A stretch of 64,000 bases of DNA from NCBI GenBank assembly GCA_963781785.1, contig CAWAHD010000001.1, forward strand, positions 558,001 through 622,000, in the 5' to 3' direction. Positions within the stretch are counted from its first letter, which is position 1. Each line of letters begins with the position of its first letter. The translations under genes were made by a program, and so were the position numbers. Of the stretch, positions 1-9,178 are shown piece by piece. The notes under the pieces are model-generated. The model was not told where the DNA came from. It saw only the letters and a program-made list of their open reading frames with translations, and ran no database searches. Source of the stretch: CAWAHD01 sp963781785 (GTDB taxonomy: Bacteria > Planctomycetota > Planctomycetia > Isosphaerales > Isosphaeraceae).

Positions 1-1
1 C

Positions 2-466
2 ACGCTCTTGGCCGGCTACCGGTTCCGCAGCGACGTGCGCAGCCATCAGTGGATCGGCGAGCGCCTTGGCTTGGAGGTTCTGCCACTGGAGCTGATCGAC
101 CCTCGTTTTTACCACCTCGACACGTGCTTTTGCCCGCTTGCTCCCGACCTGGCGCTGTACTACCCCGGGGCTTTCGACGAGTACGGCCGCTCGGTGCTGA
201 CCGCGCGGATCGGGCGGTTGGTCGAGGTCGCCCCCGAGGAAGCGATCTCCTTTAGCTGCAATGCCGTGGTCGTCGGCGGAACGGTGATCTTGAACGAGGG
301 AGCGCCCAAGCTGGCCGCCACCCTGGAAGAGCTGGGATTTGCCGTGCGGCCCTTGGGCTTTTCCGAGTTCATCAAGTCCGGAGGCAGCGCCAAGTGCCTG
401 ACATTTCGCATCGACGGTGAAGAGGCAGCAAGCTGGAAGCGAGAGGCCCGGGGCGGATCAGTCTGA
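2..466 (+). CDS. Amidinotransferase / dimethylargininase-like hydrolase (5' end outside window)
   Basis: This is the C-terminal part of a guanidine-group-modifying enzyme (DDAH / arginine deiminase / amidinotransferase superfamily), which attacks an arginine-type substrate through a cysteine. The sequence shows the conserved His-Asp motif FYHLDTCFCPL about 36 residues in and the C-terminal cysteine motif GGSAKCLTF. The intervening text VGGTVILNEGAP also fits the fold. The frame is open to the first base of the window, so the true start lies upstream; an in-frame TTG at position 8 is not credible as a start. It is followed after 17 bp by sixA on the same strand. The exact substrate cannot be told from this fragment. 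Confidence 0.75.
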   Translation, partial: TLLAGYRFRSDVRSHQWIGERLGLEVLPLELIDPRFYHLDTCFCPLAPDLALYYPGAFDEYGRSVLTARIGRLVEVAPEEAISFSCNAVVVGGTVILNEGAPKLAATLEELGFAVRPLGFSEFIKSGGSAKCLTFRIDGEEAASWKREARGGSV

Positions 467-483
467 TCAAGGGAACTTTGTTC

Positions 484-996
484 ATGAACGAGCTTTACAT
501 TCTGCGGCATGGAATTGCAGTGGACCCCGGAACTGCGGGCTATCGAGATGACGACCGGCCGCTCACGCCCAAGGGTGAGCGGCGGATGCGGCAGATTGCC
601 CGAGGACTCTCTCTGCTGGAGGTGGGGCTCGATCGGGTCGTCACCAGTCCCCTGCCGCGGGCGCGCAAAACGGCTGAGATCGTGGCTGACGCACTGGGTG
701 TCAAAGAACGGCTCGAGATTTCCAACGTGTTGCAAACGGGCTCGGACGCGTCAGCCGTACAAAGGTGGCTGCGCGAGCGGACCGAGCGCCGGCTGATGGT
801 CGTCGGCCACAATCCAACTCTCAGCGATCTGATCACGCTTCTCGTGCTCGGCATGACCGCGCCACTCATCTGCGATCTGAAAAAGGGGGGCATTGCCGCG
901 CTCGCCAGGACACCGGGCTCAGGGCACCTTTACGAGATCGCGTGGATTGCGCCGCCGCGCTTGTTGCGCAGCATCGCCGGCGGCGTGTCAGAATGA
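484..996 (+). CDS. sixA: SixA-type phosphohistidine phosphatase
   Basis: This is a small histidine phosphatase of the phosphoglycerate-mutase superfamily, about 170 residues, the usual SixA length. The N-terminal LYILRHG motif carries the catalytic RHG, and the second catalytic histidine lies in VVGHNPTLSDL about 100 residues later. SixA removes phosphate from His residues of phosphorelay proteins. The ATG at 484 is chosen because the catalytic motif follows within ten residues; the open frame extends only two codons further to a TTG. The gene faces ppk1 with 35 bp between stop codons. A SixA gene near a polyphosphate kinase gene is common in bacteria, but no functional link can be read from the sequence. 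Confidence 0.88.
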   Translation: MNELYILRHGIAVDPGTAGYRDDDRPLTPKGERRMRQIARGLSLLEVGLDRVVTSPLPRARKTAEIVADALGVKERLEISNVLQTGSDASAVQRWLRERTERRLMVVGHNPTLSDLITLLVLGMTAPLICDLKKGGIAALARTPGSGHLYEIAWIAPPRLLRSIAGGVSE

Positions 997-1031
997 GGAG
1001 CCAATCCGCGGATCGCTCCACCCGGGCGCTC

Positions 1032-3374
1032 TCACGTGCCGGGGGCCGTGCCGACCGGGGCGGCGGCGCGGCCGATGGGGCTGGTCTCGCAAAGCTCCAT
1101 CGCCATGTTCTGGAATTCGAGCTGGGAACGGACGCTCGGCTCACCGGGGGCGGCGGGGCTGACTCGCCGGTAGGTTCCGTCGGGCTGGAGCTCGCGTGCC
1201 TTGACGTTATCGGCGAGAACGACACCGAGGATGCCGTCGACCAGCCGCCGCTTGAGATTGGGATCTTCGATCGGAAACATGATCTCGACGCGGCGGCGGA
1301 AGTTTCGGGGCATCCAGTCGGCCGAGGCGAGGAAGACTTCCGGCTCGTCGCCGTTTTGAAAGTAGGTGATCCGCGAGTGTTCCAGGTATTTGTCGACAAT
1401 GCTGATGACGCGGATGTTGTCCGAGACGCCTGGCATCCGCGGCCGGAGGCAGCACGTGCCGCGGATGATCAGGTCAACGCGCACGCCGGCTTGAGAGGCC
1501 CGGTAGAGCATGGCAATCGTATCGGGATCGACGAGCGAATTGAGCTTGGCGATGATCCGGGCGGGGTATCCCGCAGTGGCATGAGCACATTCGCGTTCGA
1601 TCAATGCGGCCAATCGGTTGGCCAGGTGGGCGGGGGCGACGATGAGCTTGTTCCAGTGGTTGGCCTGGGAATAGCCCGTCAGAAGGTTAAACAGGGCACT
1701 GGCGTCTTCGCCGAACTCGCGGCGGCAGGTAAAGAAGCTGAGATCCGTGTACAGTCGGGCCGTCGTGGGGTTGTAATTCCCGGTGGCGAGGTGCACGTAG
1801 CGCCGGATGCCGTCGTGCTCGCGGCGGACCACCAGCGAGGCCTTGCAGTGCGTCTTGAGGCCGACGATGCCGTAGACGACGTGAACGCCGGCTTTTTGAA
1901 GCATGCGGGCCTTGTCGATGTTGTTTTCCTCGTCGAGCCGTGCTTGAAGCTCGACCAGAGCAGTCACCTGCTTGCCATTTTCCGCGGCGCGCGCCAGGGC
2001 GGTGATGATCGGGTTGGCCTCGGCCGTGCGGTACAGCGTCATCTTGATGGCGAGGACGTGGGGGTCTTCCGATGCATGCTCGAGGAACTGGACCACCGAG
2101 CCGAACGATTCGTAGGGATGGTGGACCAGGATGTCCTGGTCGCGGATTGCGGAGAAGATGCTCTTGCGCTTGGAGAGCGCGGCAGGCATCTGAGGCTCGT
2201 AAGGGGGCTCTTTGAGCTCGCGGTACCCTTCGATCTTGCAGAGGGCCAGGAGGGCCGTCAGGTCGACCGGGCCGGGCACCTTGTAGACGTCGCGATCTTC
2301 CAGCTCCAGGGCTGAGGCCGACAGCAATTGAGCCAGCAAGCCTTCATCGGCGCGCTCGGAGATCTCCAGGCGAACGGCCGCACCCCATTTGCGCTGGCGC
2401 AGGGTCTCCTCGATCGTGGAGAGCAGACTGCTCTTTACCTCGTTTTCCAGGATGGTCAGGTCGCTGTTCCGGGTCACGCGAAACGCCACGCGGTCGGTCG
2501 TGCGGTAGCCGCCAAAGAGTGCGTCGAGTCTGGGCCCGATCACGTCTTCGAGTAGAACGAACCGCCGTTGCCCGTCGGCTTCATCCGGGAGCGGCACCAG
2601 GCGATTGAGCACCGAGGGAACCTGGAGGACGGCGTAGAGCGGTCGGGCATGGGCCTTGTTGGACTCGATGCGCAACAGGAGGTTCAGGCTCTTGTTGTGC
2701 ACGTGGGGAAAGGGATGCGCAGGGTCGATCGCCAGCGGCGTCAAGACGGGATACACCTGGGTGTCAAAATAATCGTCCAGGAACAGGTTCTGGGAGTCGG
2801 AGAGCTCCTGCGGTGCGCACACATAAATCCCGTGCTTGAGGAGAAGCGGGCGAATTTCGGTGTGCCACACCTCGTAAAGTCGCGCGACGAAGTCATGGGC
2901 GCGGCGCGTAATCTCCACAAGCTGGGCCAGAGGCCCCATTCCGTCCGGGGGCGGGTCCTGCGGCTCAAGGTTCTCGTAGAGCTGGGCCTGGAGTCCGGCG
3001 ACGCGGACCTCGAAGAACTCGTCGAGGTTGGAGGCGCAGATGGCCAAGAACCGGAGCCGTTCGAGGAGCGGGTTGGTGATGTCGCGTGCTTCTTCCAGCA
3101 CGCGCTCGTTGAAATCGAGCCAGCTCAGCTCGCGATTGATGAACCAGGCTGGGTCCAGGGTGTCGGGCACAGGTGCCTGCGCCGGGCTCACAGACGTCGC
3201 TCCGGCCGGACCATTGAGTTGCGCTGCAGCGGTCGTCGTAGGCATGACCAAACGCTCCGCCGTGGTCACGCGCCGGCCGCCGGGCCTCTTTCGGCCCGGC
3301 AGCGGAGCAGGACGGCTGGGGGAATTCGAATCGAGTGATGATTCCGCCGGATCAACCGGAGCTTCCTTGAGCAC
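1032..3374 (-). CDS. ppk1: Polyphosphate kinase 1
   Basis: PPK1 polymerises the gamma-phosphate of ATP into inorganic polyphosphate through a phosphohistidine. The typical N-domain begins at FINRELSWLDFNERVLEEA about 75 residues in. The catalytic half carries HHPYESF, the segment GLKTHCKASLV with the conserved His, and GNYNPTTARLYTD. The 780-residue frame opens with a GTG that overlaps the upstream nfo gene by 23 bp. An internal ATG at 3245, preceded by a GGAG box, gives about 737 residues, closer to the family norm, so the first 43 low-complexity residues may not be translated. It is the last gene of a minus-strand operon (4788 to 1032). Confidence 0.93.
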   Translation of the reverse strand: MLKEAPVDPAESSLDSNSPSRPAPLPGRKRPGGRRVTTAERLVMPTTTAAAQLNGPAGATSVSPAQAPVPDTLDPAWFINRELSWLDFNERVLEEARDITNPLLERLRFLAICASNLDEFFEVRVAGLQAQLYENLEPQDPPPDGMGPLAQLVEITRRAHDFVARLYEVWHTEIRPLLLKHGIYVCAPQELSDSQNLFLDDYFDTQVYPVLTPLAIDPAHPFPHVHNKSLNLLLRIESNKAHARPLYAVLQVPSVLNRLVPLPDEADGQRRFVLLEDVIGPRLDALFGGYRTTDRVAFRVTRNSDLTILENEVKSSLLSTIEETLRQRKWGAAVRLEISERADEGLLAQLLSASALELEDRDVYKVPGPVDLTALLALCKIEGYRELKEPPYEPQMPAALSKRKSIFSAIRDQDILVHHPYESFGSVVQFLEHASEDPHVLAIKMTLYRTAEANPIITALARAAENGKQVTALVELQARLDEENNIDKARMLQKAGVHVVYGIVGLKTHCKASLVVRREHDGIRRYVHLATGNYNPTTARLYTDLSFFTCRREFGEDASALFNLLTGYSQANHWNKLIVAPAHLANRLAALIERECAHATAGYPARIIAKLNSLVDPDTIAMLYRASQAGVRVDLIIRGTCCLRPRMPGVSDNIRVISIVDKYLEHSRITYFQNGDEPEVFLASADWMPRNFRRRVEIMFPIEDPNLKRRLVDGILGVVLADNVKARELQPDGTYRRVSPAAPGEPSVRSQLEFQNMAMELCETSPIGRAAAPVGTAPGT

Positions 3375-4368
3375 GCGGCCTTCGAACGAGCCGCCGCAGA
3401 ATCCTCAAATTACGGACATCGAGGTCTTCGCCATCCTCGATTCCCTTGGGTGTTTCCAGGATCAGGGGCAGATCGCGGAACCGTGGATCATTGACGAGAT
3501 GCCGGAACGGCTCCAGTCCCATGCGTCCAGCCCCGATCGCCGCGTGGCGATCGACGCGGCTGCCGCAGTCACGGCAGCTATCATTCACGTGCCAGACGCG
3601 CAGGCGGCTCAGCCCGACTGCCCGGTCGAGCCGGTCGATTGTTTCATCGTACTGTTCTTTAGTCGCCAGGGAATAGCCTGCCGCGAAAATATGACAGGTG
3701 TCGACGCAAACGCCGAACCGCTCGGGATGCGCCACCAGCTTGAGGATATCGCCCAGGTGCTCGAAACGATAGCCCAGGCTGGTCCCCTGGCCGGCGGTCG
3801 TCTCCAGGTCGATCAAGACGCTGAGGCCTTTGGTCAGGCGGTGCACGCGATCAAGCCCCTTGGCGATCCGCACCATGCCGGCTTCTTCGCCTCGTCCCAT
3901 GTGAGCGCCGGGATGAACGACCAGATCCGGGATCCCCAGTGATGCGCAGCGCTCGACCTCCACGGCCAAGGCATCGATGGATTTTCGCCACAGGGCGTTG
4001 TCCGGGCTCCCCAGGTTGATGAGATAGGATGTGTGGGCGACGGGGTCGACGACGCCGGTCTGATCCAGGGACGCACGAAATGCCGCGGTCTGGTCCTCGG
4101 TGAGCGGAGGGGCTTTCCACTGATTGTTATTTTTCGTGAAAATCTGGACCGCCTGCATATTCAGATCACTCGCGGCCCAGACCGCGCGGTCGCACCCTCC
4201 GGCGATCGACATGTGTGCGCCGAATTTGCGAACGTTCGTATTCGGGCGCTCGATTTCCGCGATGCGGTAGCCTTCAGGGGACGAGCCTCCGAGGGCGGGT
4301 GATCCGTGAGCAGCCGTGGACGAAAACCGCCGAGGATGGGCGGCATCCTCGGCGGGCGATCCGCACAA
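3352..4368 (-). CDS. nfo: Endonuclease IV (AP endonuclease, Nfo family)
   Basis: This cytoplasmic DNA-repair enzyme cuts the backbone 5' of abasic sites. The sequence has the family signature KFGAHMSIAGG, the segment VQIFTKNNNQWKAPPL, and the metal-binding stretches DLVVHPGAH, GVCVDTCHIFAAGY, WHVNDSC and LPLILETPKG. The zinc ligands His, Glu, Asp and Cys-His are therefore in place. The 5' end is unresolved: the family normally starts three to six residues before FGAH, but no ATG, GTG or TTG lies there. The only in-frame start upstream is a TTG at 4368, which would add about 45 residues of doubtful sequence. Either an unusual start or a small sequence error is possible. It sits 18 bp after the preceding gene and overlaps ppk1. 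Confidence 0.9.
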   Translation of the reverse strand: MCGSPAEDAAHPRRFSSTAAHGSPALGGSSPEGYRIAEIERPNTNVRKFGAHMSIAGGCDRAVWAASDLNMQAVQIFTKNNNQWKAPPLTEDQTAAFRASLDQTGVVDPVAHTSYLINLGSPDNALWRKSIDALAVEVERCASLGIPDLVVHPGAHMGRGEEAGMVRIAKGLDRVHRLTKGLSVLIDLETTAGQGTSLGYRFEHLGDILKLVAHPERFGVCVDTCHIFAAGYSLATKEQYDETIDRLDRAVGLSRLRVWHVNDSCRDCGSRVDRHAAIGAGRMGLEPFRHLVNDPRFRDLPLILETPKGIEDGEDLDVRNLRILRRLVRRPRAQGSSG

Positions 4369-4386
4369 TTATAGATCAAACGCGGG

Positions 4387-4788
4387 CTACGAGTTGACGT
4401 TGATCCAGGTCAATTCGGTCATCGCGTCGTCCGGCGGGACGGCGGTGAGGCGGTGTCGCACCGCCTTCACCAGCGTGCGAATGAGCGCGGCGTGGAGGCG
4501 CTGCGCGACGGCGACGCCATGAAAGCGGAGCCTGCTGGCCTGATCCTCCGATAAGCAGTACCCGTAGACGGCCATCGGTCGGTCGGTCATTTCCGAGTGG
4601 ATCTCATCCAGCAGTGCCTGTCGACGATCTGGCGGCACGCGGTCAAGATCACAGAGAACCGCGTCGTACCGAGCGTGTGCCGGCAATTCCTCAGGATCGA
4701 GGGAAACCAAAGCGGCTCCGAGCGACCCGCCTGAACGAACGGCCAGGGCGTGGTTGACCTCATCGGTTGTCAGATGTGCGATCCGCAT
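4387..4788 (-). CDS. Hypothetical protein, receiver-like fold possible
   Basis: This 133-residue protein is of unknown function. The ATG at 4788 is supported by a GGAG box eight bases upstream. The central part (ALVSLDPEELPAHARYDAVLCDLDRVPPDRRQALL) reads like the beta-alpha-beta core of a response-regulator receiver domain, with an Asp pair in CDLD, but the usual Lys and Thr positions cannot be assigned. That resemblance is an inference only. It is the first gene of a likely operon with nfo and ppk1, with only 18 bp to the next frame, and it diverges from the ECF sigma gene across about 310 bp. Confidence 0.6.
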   Translation of the reverse strand: MRIAHLTTDEVNHALAVRSGGSLGAALVSLDPEELPAHARYDAVLCDLDRVPPDRRQALLDEIHSEMTDRPMAVYGYCLSEDQASRLRFHGVAVAQRLHAALIRTLVKAVRHRLTAVPPDDAMTELTWINVNS

Positions 4789-5100
4789 GAGCGTGTCTCC
4801 GTGTCGGCAATTCCCGGACCGGGGGACCTGGCCATCGCCGGCACGGCTCGGGCCGGCCGACGATTGGGAGGGGAACGAGCCAGACTTCTGGGCCTCACCT
4901 TTCCGACTCCTGTTGTCTGATAGGGCCGAACTCGGAAACTCTCAGGCGGAAGCTCAAAAAACGGCTGTCGCCGCGCGAGACCGGCGAGCAGTTCCGACCT
5001 GGATCATGAAATCCCGATGAATTCGTCTGAGAAATCGATCGGGGTCTCCCTATTACCAAGTAGAGGTGCAGACAGCCGACCGAGCATGAACCCCCGGGGA
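4789..5100. other. Divergent intergenic region
   Basis: These 312 bp separate the minus-strand operon ending in ppk1 from the plus-strand ECF sigma gene. Promoters for both should lie here. No convincing -35/-10 pair, operator palindrome or small gene could be picked out by eye. Confidence 0.4.
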
Positions 5101-5691
5101 ATGACGATGAACCGCGCAAGTCTTGGCCAACCGAATACGGACGCCGACCTGTTGAACGAAGTGAGTGATCCGAGAAATCATCGGGCGTGGGAGGAATTTA
5201 TGGACCGGTACAGCCCGCTCATCCGCGAGTGGTGCCGGCGGTGGTTCCCGAATGCTGCGGACGACATGGCACACGAGGTGATGGTCAAGCTCGTGTTCAG
5301 CATGAGGTCTTATACGTATCAGCCCGAATTAGGGCGATTTCGCGGCTGGCTCAAGGCCGTCACGTACAACATGATGGTGGATTTGAGAAGACGATCGAGG
5401 CGAGTCGTGGTTGACCTGGATGCGCTGGATCGAGCACTTGCCCGCAACGATTTGAATGCCCGGCTGGCTGACGAGTTCGACCTGGAACTGCTGGAAGAAG
5501 CCAAGCAGAAAGTCCGCGACCGAGTCGAGCCGCGCACCTGGTCGGTGTACGTGCAAACGGCTGAGCAGTCGCGTCGTCCCGCGGAAGTGGCCAGAGAGTT
5601 TGGCATGCCGGTCGGGGCGGTTTACAAGGCGAAGTGCGTCGTACTGAATGCCCTGAGGGAGCAGGTCAAAGCCCGTGCAGGAGCTTGCTGA
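5101..5691 (+). CDS. RNA polymerase sigma factor, ECF subfamily
   Basis: This sigma-70 family regulator has a region 2 beginning AWEEFMDRYSPLIREWCRRW and continuing ADDMAHEVMVKLV and FRGWLKAVTYNMMVDLRRR. A region 4 helix-turn-helix follows near RRPAEVAREFGMPVGAVYKAK. Of the possible starts, the ATGs at 5101 and 5107 put region 2 at the usual distance; the open frame to 5017 adds sequence with no homology that I recognise. The gene ends 2 bp before the stop codon of the caspase-kinase gene on the other strand. The same sigma type recurs at 24756, where it is coupled to a kinase gene. This suggests the sigma factor and the neighbouring kinases form one signalling module. Confidence 0.85.
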   Translation: MTMNRASLGQPNTDADLLNEVSDPRNHRAWEEFMDRYSPLIREWCRRWFPNAADDMAHEVMVKLVFSMRSYTYQPELGRFRGWLKAVTYNMMVDLRRRSRRVVVDLDALDRALARNDLNARLADEFDLELLEEAKQKVRDRVEPRTWSVYVQTAEQSRRPAEVAREFGMPVGAVYKAKCVVLNALREQVKARAGAC

Positions 5692-5693
5692 CT

Positions 5694-8600
5694 TCATCCG
5701 CCAGGGGGATCCTGGGCGGCCAGCGACTTCTTCGGTGAGAAAAGGCGGCGCAGGCGAGCCCACGCACCAGGCGGCCGCGCTTTGATTGGTTCCTGCGCGA
5801 GGAATCGCTCCAGGTCATCAGCCAAGGCCGCGGCGCTCGAATATCGTCGCTCAGGTACTTTTTCGAGGCACTTGAGGCAGATCGCGTCCAGGTCGCGTGG
5901 TAGTCCAAGACGCCATCGGCTCGGTGGCTCGGGCTGGTATCTCTGCACCTGCATCAGCATCTCCATAGCCGTCCCGCCCCCATAAGGCCGTCGGCCGGCG
6001 AGCAGTTCGTAAAGGATCGTGCCCAGCGCGTGCACATCGGTTGCTGGACCGATTCGGTCGATCTCTCCTCCGGCCTGCTCGGGAGACATGTAGGAAGGCG
6101 TGCCCATGATCGTTCCCATTTGAGTCTCGGCAGCATCTGCGTGTTGTTCACCAATCAGCTTGGCCAGGCCAAAGTCGGTAATCTTGGGCGTGCCATCCTT
6201 TGTGAACACGATGTTGGAAGGCTTGAGGTCGCGATGGACGACGCCGAGTGAATGGGCGTAGTCCATCGCCCGGGCCAGCGTCGCCACGAGCCGCGCCGCG
6301 TCATCGAACGGCCAGGCTCGATCTCCCGGTCGTTGGTTCAGGCTCCCACCATCGATGTACTCGAGCACGGTGTAAAACGAACCTTCCTGCTCGCCCATGT
6401 CGAGAATCCGAACTATGTTTGCGTGATCCAGTCGGGCCATCAACATTGCCTCGCGGTCGAAGCGAGCCAGCGCTTCGGGTCTGCCAAAAGACGCCCCGCG
6501 CATAACCTTGATAGCGACTTCCCGGCCCAGCGTCTCGTCCCGGGCGAGATAAACTGTGCCCAGGCCCCCCTGTCCGAGTGTCCTGATGATGCGGTATCGC
6601 CCGATCTGGCGCGGGGCTTGCTCGAGTCCGCCGAAGGAGCTCATCCGATCGGGATGGATCGTGTCTGCGAGGGTATCCTCCGTGGACACCACCCCCGTTC
6701 GGGTTACACTGCTCGGAGTGATGTCCTCAACCGACCTCGGATCATCCCGAAAGGAAACGATGGACAGCGCGGCGTCACTCGAATATCGGATCAGCGATGC
6801 CTCCCCGAGAATCGGTGCCGAGGGAGCTCTGGGCTTCACCCTTGGGAACAAAGCGGCGTGCAGGTCGTCGATGAACTGAAGGGCCTCATCCAGGTTCTGG
6901 AGTCGGTCCGGGGTTGACTTGGCCAGGAAACGAAGGAGCAGCGCATCGCCGGCCGGGCCCAGGCTGCTGCCGTGCTGGCTGGGCGGCTCGACGGCCTCGC
7001 GAACATGCCGGCCGGCCAGCTCGAAATGGTTGTCAGAGACGAACGGAGGTGCTCCGCAGGCCAGCTCGTAAGCGACACATCCCAGGGCGTAGAAGTCAGA
7101 CCAGGTGCCGACAGTCCCGTCCTCACGGAACATCTCTGGCGGCGCATACCTGTAATCATACGAGAGGCGGTCGAGCTGCACGCTGAACCCGCGCAACGAC
7201 AACGCAAGGTCCCCCAGGATGACCCGATCCTCACCGCACAGGAAGATATTCGACGGCTTGATCGACCCGTGCATGATCCCGCTCGTGTGCAGCGGCGTCA
7301 GCGCCTCGAGGATCTGGCGGAGGATCTTCATGATCTGGTCCGGGGAGAAGGCGCGGTCTGACTCCAGCAACTTCTGGAGCGTGACTCCATCCACATAGTC
7401 CCGTACCGCAAAATAGATGTGCCGGTCCGGGAAAGCGCGGACCTCTCGGGTCAGAACCAGGCTCTGATGAATCATCCTGACCGATCGCCGAGACAGGTCC
7501 AGGAACTGCGCCCGGATCTGCGGCGAGTTAGCCAGCTCAGGGCGAAGCACCCGGACCACGACGTCAAGTTCGTTGGGTTCGTCACGCGCCAGGTAGGCCG
7601 CGGTGCACAGCCCCTGGCCCAGGGCTTTCTGGATCTGGTAAGGACTGTGCGACTCGCGAAACAGCTCAGCGATCCGCTCAAGATCCAGGGACTGCTGCTT
7701 CCGTTCCAGCAGAAAGATCGTCCGGTTACGCTGGTCGCCCTTGAGCAGGGTCACCAGCCGGTCCAGCAAGGTGACGATCTCGCGATGGGCCTCGAACGCA
7801 GCCAATCCATCAAGCACGGCGCCGAACCGTTCGGCGTCGCTGTGCAGAGCGAGAACTTCGATGAAGGCCGCCACCTTCTCCCAGCCAATCGTATGCACGA
7901 TCTTCTTGGCCCGGTTGCGTATCTCCTGCTGCGCGTGGGCAAGGCATCGGAACAGAAGGGGGATTGCCGCAGGATGTTCCATCACCCTGAGCAGGTCCAG
8001 GATCGAGGTGAGCTGGCCGCCATCGGCCCAGTCAATTGTTCGCTCAATCTCGCTGATTGCGGCCGCTGCGCCTTGCTCGCGCCAGAGCCGCTCGGCGGCG
8101 ATAACAGACATGGGCCGATCGGATTTTGGTCGCCCTTCGGCAGCCTTGCACCGTGGAGCGGAAAGATAGACGCCGCCCGCGCCAATGGAGCAGCTCCACG
8201 GCTTTTGGATCGTCCTCAACGCGCGGGCGTCGCGCTCCACAGCCTCGGCCACATGCTCGAACAATTCGGCGACGCCAACCTGGCCGTCTCGGTCACGGTC
8301 ACCCGCGCCTCGAATGCCTTCCAGGAGGTGATACGTAAAAAGACCGTGCCCCCGTGTCTCGGCTTCCAGCGAGACCTGCCCATCGTCGCACGAGGCGATC
8401 AGGTATCGTCCTCGGCCGGTCAGCTCTTGAAGCAATGCCGGCCTGATCCGCATGTCGCGCGCCGATGACTCTGCCGAAATCAGCCCGCGTGGGATCACCT
8501 TGGCTGCATGGCAGCAGTCCAGGCAGACGATGACCGTGCCGGCGTCGATCGCCTCGATCCAGCGGGCCAGATCTGTCATGAGCAGTCCGCGGGTCACAAT

Positions 8601-8951
8601 ATCGTCGGGATCGGCGTCGTACGGCAGCAAGTAACCTTCGTCCCGGTGCCCGATGCGGTGGATCATCCCGTGCCCAGCGAAGTAGATGAGCGCGATCTCA
8701 GCCCCGCGAGCCTGCTCGGGCAGCCACCGGGAGAGGTGGTGAGCGACCGTGTCGCGAGAGGCCGACCGGTCGGTCAGGAGCTTGACCTTTGGACCAGGAA
8801 AACCGCAGACATCGGGGTCGCTCAGGACGCCGGCCATCGCCTCGGCGTCGCGCGCAGCGTAACGGAGCGGCCAGACCTGCTCTCGATGCAAGTAGTCGCC
8901 GACGCCGATCAAGACCGCTGCCCCGGCGCGCTCGAGCGTCGCAGCCTCCAT
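5694..8951 (-). CDS. Caspase-like peptidase / HEAT / pseudokinase / Ser-Thr kinase fusion
   Basis: This 1085-residue protein has four parts. Residues 10-265 are a caspase (peptidase C14) domain with the catalytic His in YFAGHGM (H94) and Cys in LDCCHAA (C147); an EF-hand-like acidic loop DRDRDGQVG lies near 218-226. Residues 280-430 look like HEAT-type helical repeats. Residues 437-700 form a kinase fold lacking key residues: the lysine position reads VVVRV, the catalytic loop reads HGSIKPSN in place of HRDLKPSN, and DFG reads DLA. Residues 783-1060 are a complete Ser/Thr kinase with VAIK (K815), HRDLKPSN (D909) and DFG (D926). No membrane segment is evident. The tail is convergent with the ECF sigma gene. 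Pseudokinase control of the active kinase or of the protease is an inference. Confidence 0.88.
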   Translation of the reverse strand: MEAATLERAGAAVLIGVGDYLHREQVWPLRYAARDAEAMAGVLSDPDVCGFPGPKVKLLTDRSASRDTVAHHLSRWLPEQARGAEIALIYFAGHGMIHRIGHRDEGYLLPYDADPDDIVTRGLLMTDLARWIEAIDAGTVIVCLDCCHAAKVIPRGLISAESSARDMRIRPALLQELTGRGRYLIASCDDGQVSLEAETRGHGLFTYHLLEGIRGAGDRDRDGQVGVAELFEHVAEAVERDARALRTIQKPWSCSIGAGGVYLSAPRCKAAEGRPKSDRPMSVIAAERLWREQGAAAAISEIERTIDWADGGQLTSILDLLRVMEHPAAIPLLFRCLAHAQQEIRNRAKKIVHTIGWEKVAAFIEVLALHSDAERFGAVLDGLAAFEAHREIVTLLDRLVTLLKGDQRNRTIFLLERKQQSLDLERIAELFRESHSPYQIQKALGQGLCTAAYLARDEPNELDVVVRVLRPELANSPQIRAQFLDLSRRSVRMIHQSLVLTREVRAFPDRHIYFAVRDYVDGVTLQKLLESDRAFSPDQIMKILRQILEALTPLHTSGIMHGSIKPSNIFLCGEDRVILGDLALSLRGFSVQLDRLSYDYRYAPPEMFREDGTVGTWSDFYALGCVAYELACGAPPFVSDNHFELAGRHVREAVEPPSQHGSSLGPAGDALLLRFLAKSTPDRLQNLDEALQFIDDLHAALFPRVKPRAPSAPILGEASLIRYSSDAALSIVSFRDDPRSVEDITPSSVTRTGVVSTEDTLADTIHPDRMSSFGGLEQAPRQIGRYRIIRTLGQGGLGTVYLARDETLGREVAIKVMRGASFGRPEALARFDREAMLMARLDHANIVRILDMGEQEGSFYTVLEYIDGGSLNQRPGDRAWPFDDAARLVATLARAMDYAHSLGVVHRDLKPSNIVFTKDGTPKITDFGLAKLIGEQHADAAETQMGTIMGTPSYMSPEQAGGEIDRIGPATDVHALGTILYELLAGRRPYGGGTAMEMLMQVQRYQPEPPSRWRLGLPRDLDAICLKCLEKVPERRYSSAAALADDLERFLAQEPIKARPPGAWARLRRLFSPKKSLAAQDPPGG

Positions 8952-9178
8952 TGATCAGCCCTCACCAAGACTCAACACGACGAATTGCCTTCGCAGCGAC
9001 GCACTTCAGAGAGGGGCCGAGACCATCATTGTCATGACCTGCACTTTGATCTGATTGACATTATACTGATGCGGAGTCATGTCCGCAGTGACATCGGGTC
9101 TGATAGTCATTCGCGACGGGACTCGCAGAGCGCCGTCAGCTCGAACTCTGGTCTCGACCCGAAAGGGGAGATTCACCC
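8952..9178. promoter_or_regulatory. Divergent promoter region between two kinase genes
   Basis: These 227 bp separate the divergent starts of the caspase-kinase gene (8951, minus) and the membrane kinase gene (9179, plus). The stretch is less GC-rich than its surroundings around 9040-9070 and contains TTGACA and TATACT hexamers, but not at a canonical mutual spacing. A GGGGAG box sits just before the ATG at 9179. Confidence 0.35.

Noticed and set aside
765..2315. Long plus-strand open frame opposite ppk1
   Set aside because: It is antisense to a clear polyphosphate kinase gene and shows only the composition expected from the third-position GC of that gene.
9040..9070. Specific sigma-70 promoter
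   Set aside because: TTGACA and TATACT are present, but not at a workable spacing, so no exact promoter is claimed.
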